DNA of 64,000 nucleotides from Planctomycetota bacterium (GTDB lineage Bacteria; Planctomycetota; UBA1135; JADKAF01): positions 6,510,001 to 6,574,000 of the forward strand of contig JADKAF010000001.1 in the NCBI GenBank assembly GCA_016719295.1. The letters run 5' to 3'. Within the stretch, counting starts at the first letter, position 1; the number at the start of each line of letters is the position of its first letter. The position numbers and the translations under genes were made by a program. Shown piece after piece: positions 8,324 to 16,978 of this stretch. The notes below the pieces were generated by a model. It did not search any database and had not been told where the DNA came from. It saw only the letters and a program-made list of their open reading frames with translations.

Positions 8324-9231
8324 CTCGCGCGCGCGCCGCCGACCACCTGGTCCTCGCCGATCACCAGGTTCTCGAGCGCGCCGAGCCCTTCGATGCAAGC
8401 GACGACGGTGTCTCCGGGCACGAGCGGACCGACGCCCGCGGGCGTCCCCGTGGCGATGATGTCGCCCGGCTCGAGCGTGATCGTGCGCGAGATCGCCGCG
8501 AGGATCTGCGGCACCGAGTGGATCATCTGCGAGCTGCGGCCTTGCTGGCGGAGCTGGCCGTTCACGTAGAGCTCGATCGCGTGGTCCGCGAGCGGGTCGA
8601 ACTCGTCGGGCAGGACGAGGTAGGGGCCGCAGGGCGCGAAGGAGTCGATGCACTTCCCTGCGGTCCACGGCAGCCCCTTCCCCCCGAGACCCTTCTGCAG
8701 CTCGCGGGCGGTGACATCGTTCAGGATCGTGTAGCCGGCCACCACGCTCAGCGCCTCCTCGGGCGTGAGACGCGCCGCGCGCTTGCCGATCACGACGGCG
8801 AGCTCGACCTCGTGCTCGACGCGACCGACACCCGGCGGGATCACGATCGGCCCCATGTGCGGCACGAGACAGTTCGGCGTCTTGGCGAAGAACACGAGCT
8901 CGGTCGGCACGGCGTTGCCCAGCTCGCGCGCGTGCTCGGTGTAGTTGCGGCCCACGCAGAGGATCTTGCTCGGGCGCGAGACCGGCGGGAGGTTCCGCGG
9001 GTCGAGCGGCAGCATCTGCGGGCCTTTCTCCAGCGGTTGGCCCTTCTCGCGCGCTTTCTCGCGAGCTGCCGCCACGAAGTGCGCGACGACCTTCGGCGAG
9101 AGGCGGCCGATGCGCAGGAACTCGTCGATCGTCGGCGCATCGCAGATCGCGGTGATGTCCACCGGCCCCTGCAGCGTCTCGACGAGCGTGTGCGCGAGAC
9201 CTTGATACTCGACCGAGAGGAGGCGCGTCAT
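8320..9231 (-). CDS. fumarylacetoacetate hydrolase (FAH) family protein
   Basis: 303 residues from ATG at 9231. The C-terminal two thirds is the FAH fold: LCVGRNYTEHARELG, the metal-binding acidic motif VEHEVELAVVIGKR, ILNDVTARELQ, and GDIIATGTPAGVGPL near the C-terminus. Members hydrolyse or isomerise beta-diketo or 2-oxo acid compounds (acylpyruvases, 2-hydroxyhepta-2,4-diene-1,7-dioate isomerases, oxaloacetate decarboxylases). The exact substrate cannot be assigned. The N-terminal 70 residues form the short accessory domain common in this family. It lies 44 bp downstream of the NRDE gene on the same strand, so they may form a two-gene unit. Confidence 0.9.
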   Translation of the reverse strand: MTRLLSVEYQGLAHTLVETLQGPVDITAICDAPTIDEFLRIGRLSPKVVAHFVAAAREKAREKGQPLEKGPQMLPLDPRNLPPVSRPSKILCVGRNYTEHARELGNAVPTELVFFAKTPNCLVPHMGPIVIPPGVGRVEHEVELAVVIGKRAARLTPEEALSVVAGYTILNDVTARELQKGLGGKGLPWTAGKCIDSFAPCGPYLVLPDEFDPLADHAIELYVNGQLRQQGRSSQMIHSVPQILAAISRTITLEPGDIIATGTPAGVGPLVPGDTVVACIEGLGALENLVIGEDQVVGGARAS

Positions 9232-9275
9232 CGTCGCTCTGGCTCGCGGGTCCTGGGGCGGAGGAAGACGCCCAT

Positions 9276-10079
9276 TCAGCGCGCGGGGCGGTGGCTTGTC
9301 CAGTCGCCATTGGTGCTCGTCGATCGCGGGAACGCGCGATGCGCCTCGATCGCTGCACGCGCGCACGGCGAGCCGGGGCGGTGGAAGAGCAGCGTGCGCG
9401 AGCGGCGCACCTCGACGAGATGCAGCCCTTGCGTGGCGGCCTCGCTGCGGTGCATGCAGGGGCTCATGCCATCGCCGGCCGGCGCCTCCGCGCGATGCTC
9501 GTGGTGGAAGGCCCAGAGGGAACGTCGCGCGCGGCGCGGCTCGGCCTGGCGGAGCGCTGCCGTGAGCGCCTCGAAGCGCTCCCGTCGATGGCGTTCGGCC
9601 TCGGAATAGCTCGCGGTGCTGGAGATCTCGAGGTGCTCCGCAGAGTACCGCTCCTCGCGAAGGCTCCGCCCGTTCCAGCGCCAGAGAGCGAGCGAGGCCT
9701 CCTCCTGCGTGGGATCGAGCTCGACGTGCGCGAGCAGGAAGGGGCGGTACTCCGCTCGTCTCAGCCCCTGCATCAGCTCCTTCGCGCAGGAGTCTCGCCG
9801 CAGATCGCGCGCGAGCTCGAGGGCGAGCAGGCCGCGGCTGCGCGGGCTCACGGGCGGCGGTGCATCCTCCTCGGGCCCGTTCAGGACGCAGAGTGAACGC
9901 CCATCGGCGTCGAGCGCGAGCCAAGTTCCCCGCGCTTCTCCGTCGCGCGGCGCGAGCGTCGGACGACGGGCGTCGACGAGCGCGCGCGGCGGCTCGCCCG
10001 CGGCGCGCGCGCGCCGCTCATCGCGGCTGTGCAGCAGCAGATAGCCGCCCGCGAACGGCCAGAAGCTCAACGTGCACAT
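9276..10079 (-). CDS. NRDE/TANGO2-family protein
   Basis: 267 residues from ATG at 10079. The start MCTLSFWPF and the SRDERRARA motif (NRDE in most members) are the hallmark of the family, which has an Ntn-hydrolase-like fold with an exposed Cys2 after Met removal. In eukaryotes TANGO2 is tied to lipid and heme handling; bacterial members have no settled role. The WLALDADGRSLCVLNG segment is also typical. The C-terminus from about residue 200 is Arg/Ser-rich and not recognisable. Longer upstream starts are not supported. Confidence 0.82.
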   Translation of the reverse strand: MCTLSFWPFAGGYLLLHSRDERRARAAGEPPRALVDARRPTLAPRDGEARGTWLALDADGRSLCVLNGPEEDAPPPVSPRSRGLLALELARDLRRDSCAKELMQGLRRAEYRPFLLAHVELDPTQEEASLALWRWNGRSLREERYSAEHLEISSTASYSEAERHRRERFEALTAALRQAEPRRARRSLWAFHHEHRAEAPAGDGMSPCMHRSEAATQGLHLVEVRRSRTLLFHRPGSPCARAAIEAHRAFPRSTSTNGDWTSHRPAR

Positions 10080-10464
10080 GCGCTCATCCTGCGTCCGTGG
10101 CCATGTGGGCGGAAGGACAGAGCTTCCGGTGCGCCGCGCGAGCCGCGACCATCGGCGGGTTCGAGCTCCGGGGAGCTCCCGATGCTCGCGCTCTGCCTCT
10201 CGCTGGTCCCGCTTCTCGCCGCTGCACCCGCCCTGCGCTCGCCCGCGCCGCAAGACGCTGCGTCGGAGGTCGGCACGAGTGGGCGCGCGATCGAGAGCTG
10301 GGATTCCGAGGATGGGGACTCGAGCTCGCCAGCGCTCGCGCTGCTCGGGTTGCTCGAGGCCGCGGGCGAGCGGTGGCCCGCCTTCGCGAGCGCGTTTCTC
10401 CGCTCCGTCCTCAGGCCACGAGCCGACGCGGCCGATCTGCCGCTGGACCCCCCGGAGCGACTCG
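10080..10464 (+). other. 385-bp gap with a possible secreted-protein start
   Basis: A reading frame opens at ATG 10182 after a GGGGAG site. It encodes a good signal-peptide-like stretch (MLALCLSLVPLLAAAPA) followed by about 75 residues with normal codon bias. The frame then runs on to 10808 under the better-supported gene at 10465, where it no longer looks coding. It may be a real small exported protein with a frameshifted end, or the relic of one. The divergent promoter of the NRDE gene should also lie here. Confidence 0.3.
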
Positions 10465-10860
10465 ATGAACCGCCTCTCGTACGACCTGCCCCAGATCCTG
10501 CTGCTCGACTGCGCCGGCCTCGTGCCGGGGAAGCGCGTACGGGAACTCGAGGCACAAGGCGCGCGCGTGCTGCGCTGCGCGGATCCGTGCGAGGCATTGG
10601 AGCACCTCGTGCTGAGGCGCTTCGATGCGCTGTGGATCGCGCTCGCCGAGCGCGAGCGCGCGGGCATCCTGCTGATCGAGGAGCTCGATCGCGATCCGCT
10701 GATCAAGCGCTGCTCGATCACGGTGGAGGTCGAGGAGCTCACCGAACCCTTGGCGGCTCATCTGCTGCAGCACGGCGTCGATCATGTGTTCCCGCTCGGC
10801 GCGCTTGACGAGGAAGTCGCCGAGACGCTCCTCGGCGTGACCTCCGCGGCCGCGCTCTGA
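10465..10860 (+). CDS. hypothetical protein with receiver-like fold
   Basis: 131 residues, ATG at 10465 with GGAG about 8 bases upstream. The order of short hydrophobic strands and helices (QILLLDCAG, ARVLRCADPCEALEHL, FDALWIAL, CSITVEVEEL, VDHVFPLGALDEEVAETL) recalls a CheY-type receiver. The acidic pocket and the conserved phospho-Asp and Lys are not evident, so it would be a pseudo-receiver at best. I do not recognise a family. It ends convergently with the amidohydrolase gene, and a hairpin covers both stops. Confidence 0.6.
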   Translation: MNRLSYDLPQILLLDCAGLVPGKRVRELEAQGARVLRCADPCEALEHLVLRRFDALWIALAERERAGILLIEELDRDPLIKRCSITVEVEELTEPLAAHLLQHGVDHVFPLGALDEEVAETLLGVTSAAAL

Positions 10861-10881
10861 GGGCGCAGCCGCTCAGCCCTC
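10859..10881. terminator. hairpin between convergent genes
   Basis: GAGGGC pairs with GCCCTC around an 11-base loop. Both convergent stop codons lie in or against it. No clear T-run, so termination in either direction is only likely. Confidence 0.45.
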
Positions 10882-11577
10882 CGCGAGGACGCTTCGCAGG
10901 GCCGCAACCAAGGCCGCGAAGGGCGGTCGGCGCGCGTGGAGCTGATTGAGCTCGAGCTCTAGCCCCGCATAGCTGCGCTCGTCGAAGCGCCGACGCAGCG
11001 CCGTGGGGAATCCATCCGTGCGCCCGAGATAGGGGTAGTTCCTCCGCACGCGGAGCGCGGGCGCGTTCCTCTCGAGCTCCCTCCTGAGCGTGTCCACGAT
11101 CCGCAGCTCCGAGGCGCGTCGCGGATCGTAGAGCCAGCCGATGTCGGCATTCCGTTCGACGCCGTCGAGCACCGGCGTGAAGGAATGCACGGCGACGTGC
11201 AGAACGCGCGCTCCCTCCGCGATCCGCTCGGCGATGGCAGATTCCACGCGCGTGCGGTGCGGCTCGTAATGCTCCGCGAGCACGGCAAGGCGGGCCTCCG
11301 CGTCGAGCCGCGCGAAGGGCGAATGGAGGCTGCGGTGGTGCGGCGAGCGATTGCAGTCGACCAGCAAGCGCGTCACCGTCGTCGCGAAGAGCGGAGCGCG
11401 CAGCGCGCGCGCGAGGCGTCGCGCGAGCGGCAGCGCGCCCGGATCCCAGCCGCGATGCGAAGCGAGCACCGTGGCCGGCGCGTCGAAGGCCCGCCGGTAG
11501 CGCGCGGGAACGCGGTTGCCGCCGTGCTCGCAGGAGAGCACGAGGCAGAGCGGAGCGCGCGTCCTAGCGCGGACCAT
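10873..11577 (-). CDS. N-formylglutamate amidohydrolase family protein
   Basis: 234 residues from ATG at 11577, which overlaps the end of the upstream ligase gene by 14 bp. Family motifs are clear: LSCEHGGNRVP near the N-terminus, LLVDCNRSPHH, AVHSFTPV, the GRTDGFPTALRR loop and the GLELELNQ acidic motif. These give the zinc site and substrate pocket of the FGase (PF05013) family, which removes formyl or related acyl groups from glutamate-type amines and is related to succinylglutamate desuccinylase and carboxypeptidase folds. As the last gene of a peptidase, ATP-grasp and GCS2 operon, it more probably trims an amide product than serves histidine breakdown; no hut genes are nearby. Confidence 0.88.
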   Translation of the reverse strand: MVRARTRAPLCLVLSCEHGGNRVPARYRRAFDAPATVLASHRGWDPGALPLARRLARALRAPLFATTVTRLLVDCNRSPHHRSLHSPFARLDAEARLAVLAEHYEPHRTRVESAIAERIAEGARVLHVAVHSFTPVLDGVERNADIGWLYDPRRASELRIVDTLRRELERNAPALRVRRNYPYLGRTDGFPTALRRRFDERSYAGLELELNQLHARRPPFAALVAALRSVLAEG

Positions 11578-12814
11578 GGAACGGGCGGTTCTCGCGCAGG
11601 CACTCGGCGAGCTGCTGCCAGACGCGCTGCAAGCTCGCTCGATCGCAGCGGCCATCGAGGGCGCGGAGCAGGCGGCGCGCGAGCGGACCCTCGTCGAGGA
11701 TCGTCCGGAGCGGCTCTTGCCACGCATGGCTCGGCGCGAGGTCGAGCAGGCCGGCCCGCTCGGCGATGGCGCGCCACACCTCTCCCGCCGTCGTCGCGCT
11801 CCCCGGAGGGAGGCCGAGCGCCGCGAGGTAGTCCGGGTCGGAGATCTGCGCGCGCTCGCCTTCGACGACGACGCGGCGGAACTGCGCCGCGAGCCGCTCG
11901 GTGTCGAAGCGCCGCTGCGAGGCGAAGCTCGCGGCGCGCTCCTCGCAGAGCTCGCGCACGGCATGCACGCAGAGCGCGGCGATCGCGAGGTCGGCGCGCG
12001 GGCACTCCTGCACGTCGATGACCCGGATCTCGATCGCGTCGCGGTCGAAGCGCGCGATGGCGCCTCGCGCGTTCAGCCACTCGTCTTGCAGGACGCCGTC
12101 CGGGTCGTGGGGCGCGATGTCGCGGTAGAGGGGCTGCAGGATCTCCTGCTCGTAGCTCGCCTTCGTGAACACCGGCTCGGGCACGACGGAGCCCGCGACC
12201 CTGGGGATGCGGCGCGCGTTGGTGCGGTAGACCTCGAGGCGGTTGTCGAGCGTGCCGGTGGCCTGGCCACCGAAGACCGGCGAGCTCGCCGCGAGCGCGG
12301 GCAGCAGCGGCAGCACCAGGCGGATCGCGGCATGCAGCCGGCCGAACTCCTCGTCGTTCGCGAACGGCAGGTTGATGTGCATGCTCTGCAGATTGGCCCA
12401 GCCGTGCCCGCGGCAGTCGAAGATGCGGTTGAAGGCCTCGTAGACCGGCGAATAGTCGTGCTGCCAGAGCACCATCTCGCGGTCGGGATCCATCCACGGA
12501 TGCATCGCTCCGCCGAGGAGACGCGCGCCGAGCGGGGCCAAGAGGCCGTCGATGTGGCGGAGCTCGCGGTGGAAGAGCCCCTCCAGCCCTTCGAGCGACG
12601 CCGCGGGCCCGTTCGTCTTCAGCTCGATCACATGGAGCGCGAGCTCGTTCGACCAAGCGATCTCGCCGCGCTCGACATCCGAGGCGATCTCCCCGAGCTC
12701 GGCTGCGATCGCACGATCGCAGATCGCGCGCACGTCGAGCGTGCGCGCGTCCACGATCATGTACTCGAGCTCGATGCCGTAGCCCTCGAAGAGATGCAGG
12801 GGCGAGCCGCTCAC
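11564..12814 (-). CDS. GCS2-type carboxylate-amine ligase (glutamate-cysteine ligase fold)
   Basis: 416 residues. The N-terminal EGYGIELEYMIVD holds the first metal-binding acidic residues. Other GCS2 features are WANLQSMHINLPF, the GGQATGTLDNRLEVYRTN region and AIEIRVIDVQECPRADLA. Enzymes of this fold join a glutamate-like carboxylate to an amine using ATP. True glutathione synthesis is only one option, and no gshB-like gene is present. Its ATG overlaps the stop of the upstream ATP-grasp gene by 4 bp and its end overlaps the amidohydrolase start, so the proteins are translationally coupled. The substrate is unknown. Confidence 0.88.
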   Translation of the reverse strand: MSGSPLHLFEGYGIELEYMIVDARTLDVRAICDRAIAAELGEIASDVERGEIAWSNELALHVIELKTNGPAASLEGLEGLFHRELRHIDGLLAPLGARLLGGAMHPWMDPDREMVLWQHDYSPVYEAFNRIFDCRGHGWANLQSMHINLPFANDEEFGRLHAAIRLVLPLLPALAASSPVFGGQATGTLDNRLEVYRTNARRIPRVAGSVVPEPVFTKASYEQEILQPLYRDIAPHDPDGVLQDEWLNARGAIARFDRDAIEIRVIDVQECPRADLAIAALCVHAVRELCEERAASFASQRRFDTERLAAQFRRVVVEGERAQISDPDYLAALGLPPGSATTAGEVWRAIAERAGLLDLAPSHAWQEPLRTILDEGPLARRLLRALDGRCDRASLQRVWQQLAECLRENRPFHGPR

Positions 12815-14277
12815 GCGCCACCTCGCTGGAGCTGACGGTCTTGGACGCGCCGGAGGAAGCCCTGCATGATCCGCAGATAGAGCTCGTCATCGAGCTCCTG
12901 GTCCTCCAAGCCGCCGTCGATGTTCGGGTTGTCGTTGATCTCGATCACATAGGCGCGGCCGTCGATCTCCTTCAGGTCGACGCCGTAGAGCCCGTCGCCG
13001 ATCAGGTTCGCCGCGCGAACGGCAGTGTCGAGCACGAAGGCCGGGGCATCGGCGCGCGCGATCCACTCGACGCGGCCGTAGGAGCGCTTGCCGCCCTCCT
13101 CGCTCTTCGCGATCTGCCAGTGCTTCTTCGCCATGTGATAGCGGCAGCAGTAGATCGGCCGGCGATCGAACATCCCGACGCGCCAGTCGAAGGCGGTAGG
13201 GAGGAAGCGCTGAGCCACGAGGAGCTCCGAGCTCGCGAAGAGGCGCGTCGTGTGCTCGAGCAGCTCGGCCTCGGTCTCGACCTTGATCACGCCGTGGCTG
13301 AACGCGCTGTCGGGCTGCTTCAGCACGCAAGGGAGGCCGAGCTCGCGCGGCACGCGGTCGACGTTCCCCTTGTGTACGACCATCGTGCTCGGGATGGCGA
13401 TGCCGTGGCGCTGCAGGAGCTCGGCCTGATAGACCTTGTTCGTGCAGCGCAGGATGTCCTCGGGCGAGTCGATCACCACCAAGCCCTCGTTCGCCGCGCG
13501 GCGAGCGAAGCGATAGGTGTAGTGGTTCACCGACGTCGTCGTGCGGATGAAGAGCGCGTCGTGCTCGACGATGCGGCCGTAGTCCTCCTTGGTCAGCATG
13601 CGCACGCCGAAGCCGACCTGCTCGGCGGCCTTCACGAACTTCTTCATGGCCCGTGGGTTCGACGGCGCCTCGGTCGAATCGGGGTCGTGCAGGATCGCGA
13701 GCTGGAAGCGCGCGGCCTTGCGCGAGCCGCTCGGGCGCTTGCCCGTGAAGTAGTCGCGCGCCGCATCGAGGAAGAAGGTCTTGTGCGCCGCGGGAACTTC
13801 GTCGGTCGGGATCGCGCGGATGCTCTCCAGCGACCAGCCTTCGTCGTAGGTGAACTGCGCGCGCATGAGCGGCGCGGGGAAGAGGTTGTAGAGAGCGCGC
13901 GCCAGCGCGTCATGGCTCTTCGCGACGTTGCGGCCGAAGTAGATCGAGAGGGTGAACTCGCTCGACTTGATGCCCTGCAGCGACTTCTCGATCAAGGAGC
14001 CGAGATCGCCGGCGAGCGAGCGCACGATCGTCAGGGACTTCATGTCCTGCATCGTCGAGACGCTCGGGATCGGGCGATGTCCGCGCGCCGCGGCGAGCAG
14101 GGAGACGTAGTAGCCGAGGCTCTGATAGCGGAACGAGTGGCAGAGGTTGAAGACCTTGGTCTGCTTGCGGTCGCTCCACAGGGGATCCGTGAGATAGGCG
14201 CGGGCGGACACGACTTGCGTGTCGGGGAGATCGAGCTCCCAGTCCGTGGGATCTTCCAGGACGATCAACGTGGGCAT
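12811..14277 (-). CDS. RimK-family ATP-grasp ligase with RLAN N-terminal domain
   Basis: 488 residues. Roughly residues 1-150 match the RimK-like ATP-grasp N-terminal (RLAN) domain, with FNLCHSFRYQSLGYYVSLLA as the most telling stretch. The ATP-grasp core covers about 270-480: LGLPCVLKQPDSAFSHGV binds ATP, FDWRVGMFDRRPIYCCRYH is the substrate-side segment, and YGVDLKEIDGRAYVIEINDN carries the metal-binding Asp, Glu and Asn. RimK relatives add amino acids, often glutamate, to a carboxylate of a peptide, protein or cofactor through an acyl-phosphate. It lies 33 bp downstream of the peptidase gene and overlaps the GCS2 gene by 4 bp. Confidence 0.9.
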   Translation of the reverse strand: MPTLIVLEDPTDWELDLPDTQVVSARAYLTDPLWSDRKQTKVFNLCHSFRYQSLGYYVSLLAAARGHRPIPSVSTMQDMKSLTIVRSLAGDLGSLIEKSLQGIKSSEFTLSIYFGRNVAKSHDALARALYNLFPAPLMRAQFTYDEGWSLESIRAIPTDEVPAAHKTFFLDAARDYFTGKRPSGSRKAARFQLAILHDPDSTEAPSNPRAMKKFVKAAEQVGFGVRMLTKEDYGRIVEHDALFIRTTTSVNHYTYRFARRAANEGLVVIDSPEDILRCTNKVYQAELLQRHGIAIPSTMVVHKGNVDRVPRELGLPCVLKQPDSAFSHGVIKVETEAELLEHTTRLFASSELLVAQRFLPTAFDWRVGMFDRRPIYCCRYHMAKKHWQIAKSEEGGKRSYGRVEWIARADAPAFVLDTAVRAANLIGDGLYGVDLKEIDGRAYVIEINDNPNIDGGLEDQELDDELYLRIMQGFLRRVQDRQLQRGGA

Positions 14278-14310
14278 AACGCTAGAGCTCTCTCGCTGGG
14301 TTCGTGTTCG

Positions 14311-15063
14311 TCATGGGAAGGTCGGAGGCGAGCTTTGGGCGTCCTGCGGCTCGAGCACGAGGAAGTTCGCGTCGTAGGTCAGGATGCCGAGCAGGATCGC
14401 GCCGACCAGCTTCTTCTTCGCGACGAGGTAGTTCTGCGCGGGCGCGATCGGGTTCGGGAAGAGCGGATCGGCGACCTGCACCAGGCGCTCGTCCTGCTCG
14501 TAGCCGGTCAGCACGACGAAGTGGCCGGCCGGCTCGCCCCGCACGTCGTCGGGCACGTCGTGCGGCCCGTACTCGCGCGGCATGCCGTAGAGGTAGGTCG
14601 AGGAGAGCCCGGTCAGCATCGGGATGCCGCGGTGGAGGTAGCGCATCAGGACATCGGCGCCGAGGTCCTCCATGCAGAGCTCGCCCCCGAGCTCCAGGAA
14701 CTCGAGATAGGACCTGGTCGCGGCCTCGAAGCGCTCGCCTCTCTTCCAGCGGGCCTGCTCCGCGAGCTTCGCGCGCAGGTCGACGAGGGCGCGGCCCTCG
14801 GAGAGATCGCCGCGAGCGAACCAAGTCGGATCGAAGAGCTGCAAGTTGAAGGTGTAGATGCGCGCGCGATAGCCGCGCCGCAGCGCGTGGCAGGCCAGCA
14901 TCACGGCGAGCGTCCCGCCGCTCTCGAGACGCGGGGTCTCGCGGATCACTTGATCCAGCGCGATGTCCTCGCCCCAGAAGCGATACACCGCATGCAGGCA
15001 GGTCGGGCCGCAGGTGGTGTCGTCGGGCTGGGGATGGATCTCGAGGCGCAGGCGTGCGGGCAT
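14311..15063 (-). CDS. C39-like cysteine peptidase, first gene of the amidoligase operon
   Basis: 250 residues from ATG at 15063. The papain-like triad is visible: Cys18 in DDTTCGPTC, His181 in AGHFVVLTGY and Asp199 in VADPLFPNP. This is the C39 bacteriocin-leader-peptidase type, but there is no transporter or membrane segment and no signal peptide, so it acts in the cytosol. Besides cleavage, such folds can act as transglutaminase-like or amide-exchange enzymes. It leads a four-gene unit with two ATP-dependent ligases and an amidohydrolase, suggesting it processes a peptide substrate or product. The promoter should lie in the 91-bp gap to the divergent mutase gene. Confidence 0.85.
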   Translation of the reverse strand: MPARLRLEIHPQPDDTTCGPTCLHAVYRFWGEDIALDQVIRETPRLESGGTLAVMLACHALRRGYRARIYTFNLQLFDPTWFARGDLSEGRALVDLRAKLAEQARWKRGERFEAATRSYLEFLELGGELCMEDLGADVLMRYLHRGIPMLTGLSSTYLYGMPREYGPHDVPDDVRGEPAGHFVVLTGYEQDERLVQVADPLFPNPIAPAQNYLVAKKKLVGAILLGILTYDANFLVLEPQDAQSSPPTFP

Positions 15064-15154
15064 CGCGTCTCCTCGACCGCCGCGCTCCGGTGTTCGGCAG
15101 CGGCGGGGCCGGTTCTGAAGCCCGGCTTGGAAGCCCGGCGCGGGGATCGCTAGC

Positions 15155-16863
15155 ATGCCACGCCGCCGCGCAGGATCCACCGTGCGGCAGAGCCCCCTGC
15201 GAGGTGATCGAGTGGCCGCCGAGGATCGCGAGCCCGCCGCCGAGGCGGCGCGCTGGAAGAAGGAGCGCTTCGAGGTCTTTCGCGCGAAGCGCGGGGAGCG
15301 GAAGGAGCGCTTCGCGACGAGCTCCGAGATCCCGATCGAGCCGGTCTACGTCGGCGACGCGCGCAGCGTGGAGGGCTTGCCCGGCGAGGCGCCGTTCACG
15401 CGCGGCATCTATCCGACGATGTACCGCGGGCGGCTCTGGACGATGCGCCAGTACGCGGGCTTCGCCTCGGCCTCGGAGACGAATCGGCGCTTCCGCTACC
15501 TGCTCGACGCGGGGCAGACGGGCCTCTCGGTCGCGTTCGACCTGCCGACGCAGATCGGCTACGACAGCGATCATCCGCTCGCCGAGGCGGAGATGGGCAA
15601 GGTCGGCGTGCCGATCAACTCGCTGCGCGACATGGAGGTCCTGCTGGCCTCGATCCCGCTCGATCGCGTCAGCACCTCGATGACGATCAACTCCACCGCG
15701 CCCATGCTGCTCGCGATGTACGTGGCGCTCGCGAAGCGCCAAGGCGTCCCGAGCGGGAAGATCCGCGGCACGGTGCAGAACGATCTCTTGAAGGAGTACG
15801 TCGCACGCGGCACCTACCGCTTCCCCGTCGCTCCTTCGATGCGGCTCGTCACCGACATCGTCGAGCACTGCTCGCGCGAGCTGCCGGGGTGGAACCCGAT
15901 CTCGATCTCGGGCTACCACATGCGCGAGGCCGGCTGCACAGCAGTGCAGGAGGTCGCGTTCACGCTCGCGCATGGGCTCGCCTACGTGCAGGCGGCGGTC
16001 GAGCGCGGGCTCGACGTGGACGATTTCGGCGCGCAGCTCTCGTTCTTCTTCAACGCGCACAACGACTTCTTCGAGGAGATCGCGAAGTTCCGCGCGGCGC
16101 GGCGATGTGGGCGCGGCTGATGGAGGAGCGCTTCGGGGCCAAGAATCCCGAGGCGCGGATGCTGCGCTTCCACACGCAGACCGCGGGCTCGATGCTCAGC
16201 TCGCAGCAGCCCGACAACAACATCGTGCGCGTCACCGTGCAGGCGCTGGCCGCGGTGCTGGGCGGCACGCAGAGCCTGCACACCAACTCGCGCGACGAGG
16301 CGCTCGGACTCCCGACCGAGGTCTCGGCGCGCATCGCGCTGCGGACACAGCAGATCCTGGCCTGCGAGAGCGGCGTCGCCGACGTCGTCGATCCGCTCGG
16401 CGGCTCGCCTTTCGTGGAGGCGCTGACCGATCAGATCGAGGAGCGCGCGCGCGTCTACCTGCGTGACATCGACGGGATGGGCGGGGCCATCGCCGCGATC
16501 GAGAAGGGCTTCCCGCAGCGCGAGATCCATCGCGCGGCGCTCCGCTGGCAGCGCGAGGTCGAGAGCGGTGAACGCACGATCGTCGGGGTCAACGACTACC
16601 AGGTCGAAGAGCAGCCGCCGCAGATCTTCAAGCCGGACCCCGCGGCGCGAGACGAAGTGCTGCGCTCGCTCGACGCGGTGCGGAAGGAGCGGGACGGCGC
16701 ACGCGCGCAGGATGCGCTCGATGGCCTGGAGGCCGCCGCTCGCGGCAAGCAGAACCTCTTCGCGCCGATCCTCCTCGCGGTCGAGTCCTACGCCACGATC
16801 GGTGAGATGTGCGCGCGGCTGGAGCGGGTCTTCGGCAAGTACGAGGCGCCGGCGATCTTCTGA
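15155..16863 (+). pseudogene. methylmalonyl-CoA mutase large subunit, single-base frameshift
   Basis: The N-terminal half is in one frame (15155 to about 16104) and the C-terminal half in another (about 16105 to 16863). They join into one 569-residue mutase if one base is added after CGGCG near 16104, restoring Arg-Arg-Met-Trp. Family signatures are TMYRGRLWTMRQYAGF, GYDSDHPLAEAEMG and SGYHMREAG before the break, then RFHTQTAGS and GGTQSLHTNS after it. The Tyr in RQYAGF is typical of methylmalonyl-CoA mutase; 2-hydroxyisobutyryl-CoA mutases have Ile there. No B12-binding domain is attached, so a separate small subunit is needed and is not in the window. The true start may be GTG 15182 or GTG 15212. 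As written, the product would stop after 321 residues; an assembly error is as likely as a real mutation. Confidence 0.85.
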
Positions 16864-16978
16864 GCGGGGTCGGCGGCGGAGCTTGGGGGATGCGCTCCGG
16901 GCTCCTCCCGCGTAGCTTGGGTCCCTTGGAGCCGATCCTCCGTCCGCGGATCCGCCAACCTCGTCTTGGGATCGAACC

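Noticed and set aside
11564..12814. Assignment of the GCS2 gene as gshA for glutathione
   Set aside because: No glutathione synthetase nearby and the operon context points to another amide product.
12841..15153. 770-residue plus-strand open frame
   Set aside because: Antisense to the ATP-grasp and C39 genes, low-complexity composition.
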